A stretch of DNA of 7,659 bases from Methanobacteriota archaeon (lineage in GTDB: Archaea; Thermoplasmatota; Poseidoniia; Poseidoniales; Poseidoniaceae). The notes beneath the pieces were generated by a model. It searched no databases and had not been told where the DNA came from. It saw nothing but the letters and a program-made list of their open reading frames with translations. Every line of letters begins with the position of its first letter. Position 1 is the stretch's first letter. The stretch is taken from assembly GCA_002727515.1 (NCBI GenBank), contig PBXF01000056.1, positions 2,037-9,695 on the forward strand, in the 5' to 3' direction. This document shows positions 6,447 through 7,659 of this stretch, in pieces. Both the position numbers and the translations under genes were made by a program.

Positions 6447-6908
6447 ATGCTTGGAATGATTGTTGCATGTGACAGAAATGGAGCTATAGGCAAGGATGGT
6501 GATTTGCCATGGCGTCAATCCACCGATTTACAACACTTCAAAAATATCACAATGGGATCTAACCTGATTATGGGTAGAAAAACATGGGATTCATTGCCGG
6601 GTAAACTTCCAGGAAGAGAACATTTTGTTCTCACTAGAAGTAATAGCATAGATGATGTAAATGTAATCTCATTTGAAGATGCAAAACAAATGGAAGGGTG
6701 GATTATTGGAGGAGGAGAAATTTACAGTTTATTCATAGAACATGTGTCGATTTTGCATCGAACGATTATTGATACAAGGGTGGAAAATCCTGATACATTT
6801 TTCCCAGATATTACTGGTTTGGGGTTCAACCTTGTAGAAGAGAATAGTGTCTCAGCAGGAGAAAAAGACCAATTTGACATGGTTTTTCAAAAATGGGAAA
6901 AAAACTAA
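6447..6908 (+). CDS. folA: Dihydrofolate reductase
   Basis: This enzyme reduces dihydrofolate to tetrahydrofolate with NADPH, regenerating the cofactor consumed by ThyA next door. From ATG 6447 it has 153 residues, a normal DHFR length. Motifs fall close to E. coli numbering: GAIGKDGDLPW (12-22) with Trp22, Asp27 as the catalytic acid, MGRKTWDSL (42-50) for NADPH, LPGR with Arg57 binding the folate glutamate, IIGGGEIY (86-93), and DTFFPD (116-121). Start choice: ATG 6447 aligns with the usual family start, and GGTG at 6435-6438 is a fair Shine-Dalgarno match. GTG 6438 would instead overlap the thyA stop by 4 bases (GTGA), and ATG 6456 is a shorter option. In any case thyA and folA are tightly linked and likely co-translated. 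The stop shares bases with the convergent oxidoreductase gene. Confidence 0.95.
   Translation: MLGMIVACDRNGAIGKDGDLPWRQSTDLQHFKNITMGSNLIMGRKTWDSLPGKLPGREHFVLTRSNSIDDVNVISFEDAKQMEGWIIGGGEIYSLFIEHVSILHRTIIDTRVENPDTFFPDITGLGFNLVEENSVSAGEKDQFDMVFQKWEKN
6889..6904 (-). terminator. Oligo-T terminator of the oxidoreductase gene
   Basis: On the minus strand seven T's (6904-6898) follow the TAG stop directly, then four other bases, then five more T's (6893-6889). Paired T-tracts just after a stop fit archaeal intrinsic or aCPSF1-assisted termination. On the plus strand the same bases encode the Lys-rich end of FolA, so codon content alone could also explain them. Confidence 0.45.
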
Positions 6909-7659
6909 TTGAATTTAAGTAAGACTTTACCTACATTCTTTGCATCATGTATATGCTGATGTGCTTTGGCTACATCAGATGCATCAAACACAGAATCAAT
7001 TACTGGCTTCAAATGACCATCTTTCACACCATCAAGAATTCTATGCAATTGTTCAGCCATTGCAGATTCATCTTTCCAAGTACCCATGTGAACACCAAAT
7101 ACACCTCTATTTCTAGTCATCAATCTAAGTGCATCAAATTTAGGTGTCTTTCTCAAGGCAAAGAATGCTTTGAGAAGTGAACGTTTTGAAGTTGGGGCGG
7201 CAGAAGATAATCCGAAGGTATACAACCTACCACCTTCAGCTAAACAACTTAGGCTTTTCTTCAGGTTATCACCACCTATCGGATCTAAAATATGATCTAC
7301 TCCTCTTCCGTTGGTAGCTTCATTGATTATTTTGGTGAAATCTTCTTTATGTCTATCAATTGGTATACCACCAAAAGACTCTATAATTTCGGATTTATGA
7401 CCAGATGCTGTTGCCCAAACCTGCTCAATACCTGCCCATTGACAGAGTTGCAATGCTGCAGTACCAACACCTCCTGCACCTCCGTGTATCAGTACAGATT
7501 CGCCTTTCTTGAGATGTCCCAAATAGTGTAGCATATGATGTGCTGTCAAGTATGTCACAGGCATTGCGGCGGCTTCATCTAAACCCATTTCGTCCGGTAT
7601 TGGAATGACTCTTGAAGACTTTACCGAAACATGACTGCACTGACCACCAGTTTGCATTG
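6905..7659 (-). CDS. Zinc-free medium-chain oxidoreductase, VAT-1/quinone-oxidoreductase-like (N-terminus outside window)
   Basis: About 250 residues are visible; the catalytic N-terminal domain is mostly beyond the window edge. The ATG at 7657 lies inside the GGxxxx strand that precedes the PxPxxxxxxEAAAMPV block, so it is not the start. GGQCSHVSV is followed by DEAAAMPVTYLTAHHML, then the NADPH-binding loop GGAGGVG (59-65 of the visible part). The C-terminal half (GVFGVHMG, HLKPVIDSVF, KNVGKVLL) resembles the VAT-1 homologue branch of the quinone-reductase-like group. No zinc-ligand cysteine cluster is seen in the visible part. These enzymes generally reduce quinones or activated alkenes with NADPH; the substrate here is unknown. 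The gene is convergent with folA, sharing CTAA at 6905-6908, and is followed by a T-tract. Confidence 0.88.
   Translation of the reverse strand, partial: MQTGGQCSHVSVKSSRVIPIPDEMGLDEAAAMPVTYLTAHHMLHYLGHLKKGESVLIHGGAGGVGTAALQLCQWAGIEQVWATASGHKSEIIESFGGIPIDRHKEDFTKIINEATNGRGVDHILDPIGGDNLKKSLSCLAEGGRLYTFGLSSAAPTSKRSLLKAFFALRKTPKFDALRLMTRNRGVFGVHMGTWKDESAMAEQLHRILDGVKDGHLKPVIDSVFDASDVAKAHQHIHDAKNVGKVLLKFN

Noticed and set aside
1..7659. A defence, mobile or biosynthetic island
   Set aside because: No transposase, integrase, toxin, nuclease-helicase set, direct-repeat array or att-like repeat was seen; the identifiable genes are housekeeping types, with one unknown surface protein.

Overview
The window looks like a core, housekeeping stretch of a marine euryarchaeal chromosome, most likely Marine Group II (Poseidoniales) or the related Marine Group III. 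The archaeal signal comes from the C-terminal end of a 20S proteasome beta subunit followed by a KH/metallo-beta-lactamase/beta-CASP ribonuclease of the aCPSF1 (FttA) type, and from an archaeal/eukaryotic-type tryptophanyl-tRNA synthetase. These are mixed with bacterial-looking genes: a PlsC-type acyltransferase, a thymidylate synthase very close to the E. coli type, and a dihydrofolate reductase. That mixture, an A+T-rich base composition judged by eye, and a secreted single-anchor protein with an acidic tail fit Poseidoniales-like genomes. The lineage is an inference; no 16S rRNA or other marker in the window settles it.

Layout: (1) bases 1-2197, plus strand: psmB 3' end, an 85-bp gap holding two adjacent hairpins, then aCPSF1. 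(2) 2194-4813, minus strand: an exported membrane-anchored protein of unknown function, overlapping the downstream trpS at its start. (3) 4842-6908, plus strand: plsC, thyA and folA, with thyA and folA nearly or actually overlapping. (4) 6905-7659, minus strand: the 3' part of a VAT-1-like zinc-free medium-chain oxidoreductase that runs off the window edge.

The packing is very tight. Both convergent gene pairs share four bases across their stop codons (TTAA at 2194-2197 and CTAA at 6905-6908), and the only divergent gap is 28 bp. No non-coding stretch exceeds 300 bases, and no RNA genes, mobile elements, CRISPR arrays or att sites were seen.

Functionally, psmB and aCPSF1 belong to protein and RNA turnover. 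ThyA and FolA form a two-step cycle: ThyA makes dTMP and releases dihydrofolate, and FolA regenerates tetrahydrofolate. PlsC implies acyl-ester phospholipid chemistry, which is unusual for an archaeon. No obvious new defence or mobile system is present. The items most worth a second look are plsC in an archaeal context, the hairpin pair ahead of aCPSF1, the unknown secreted protein tied to trpS, the ATG-repeat start of trpS, and the shared stop codons.
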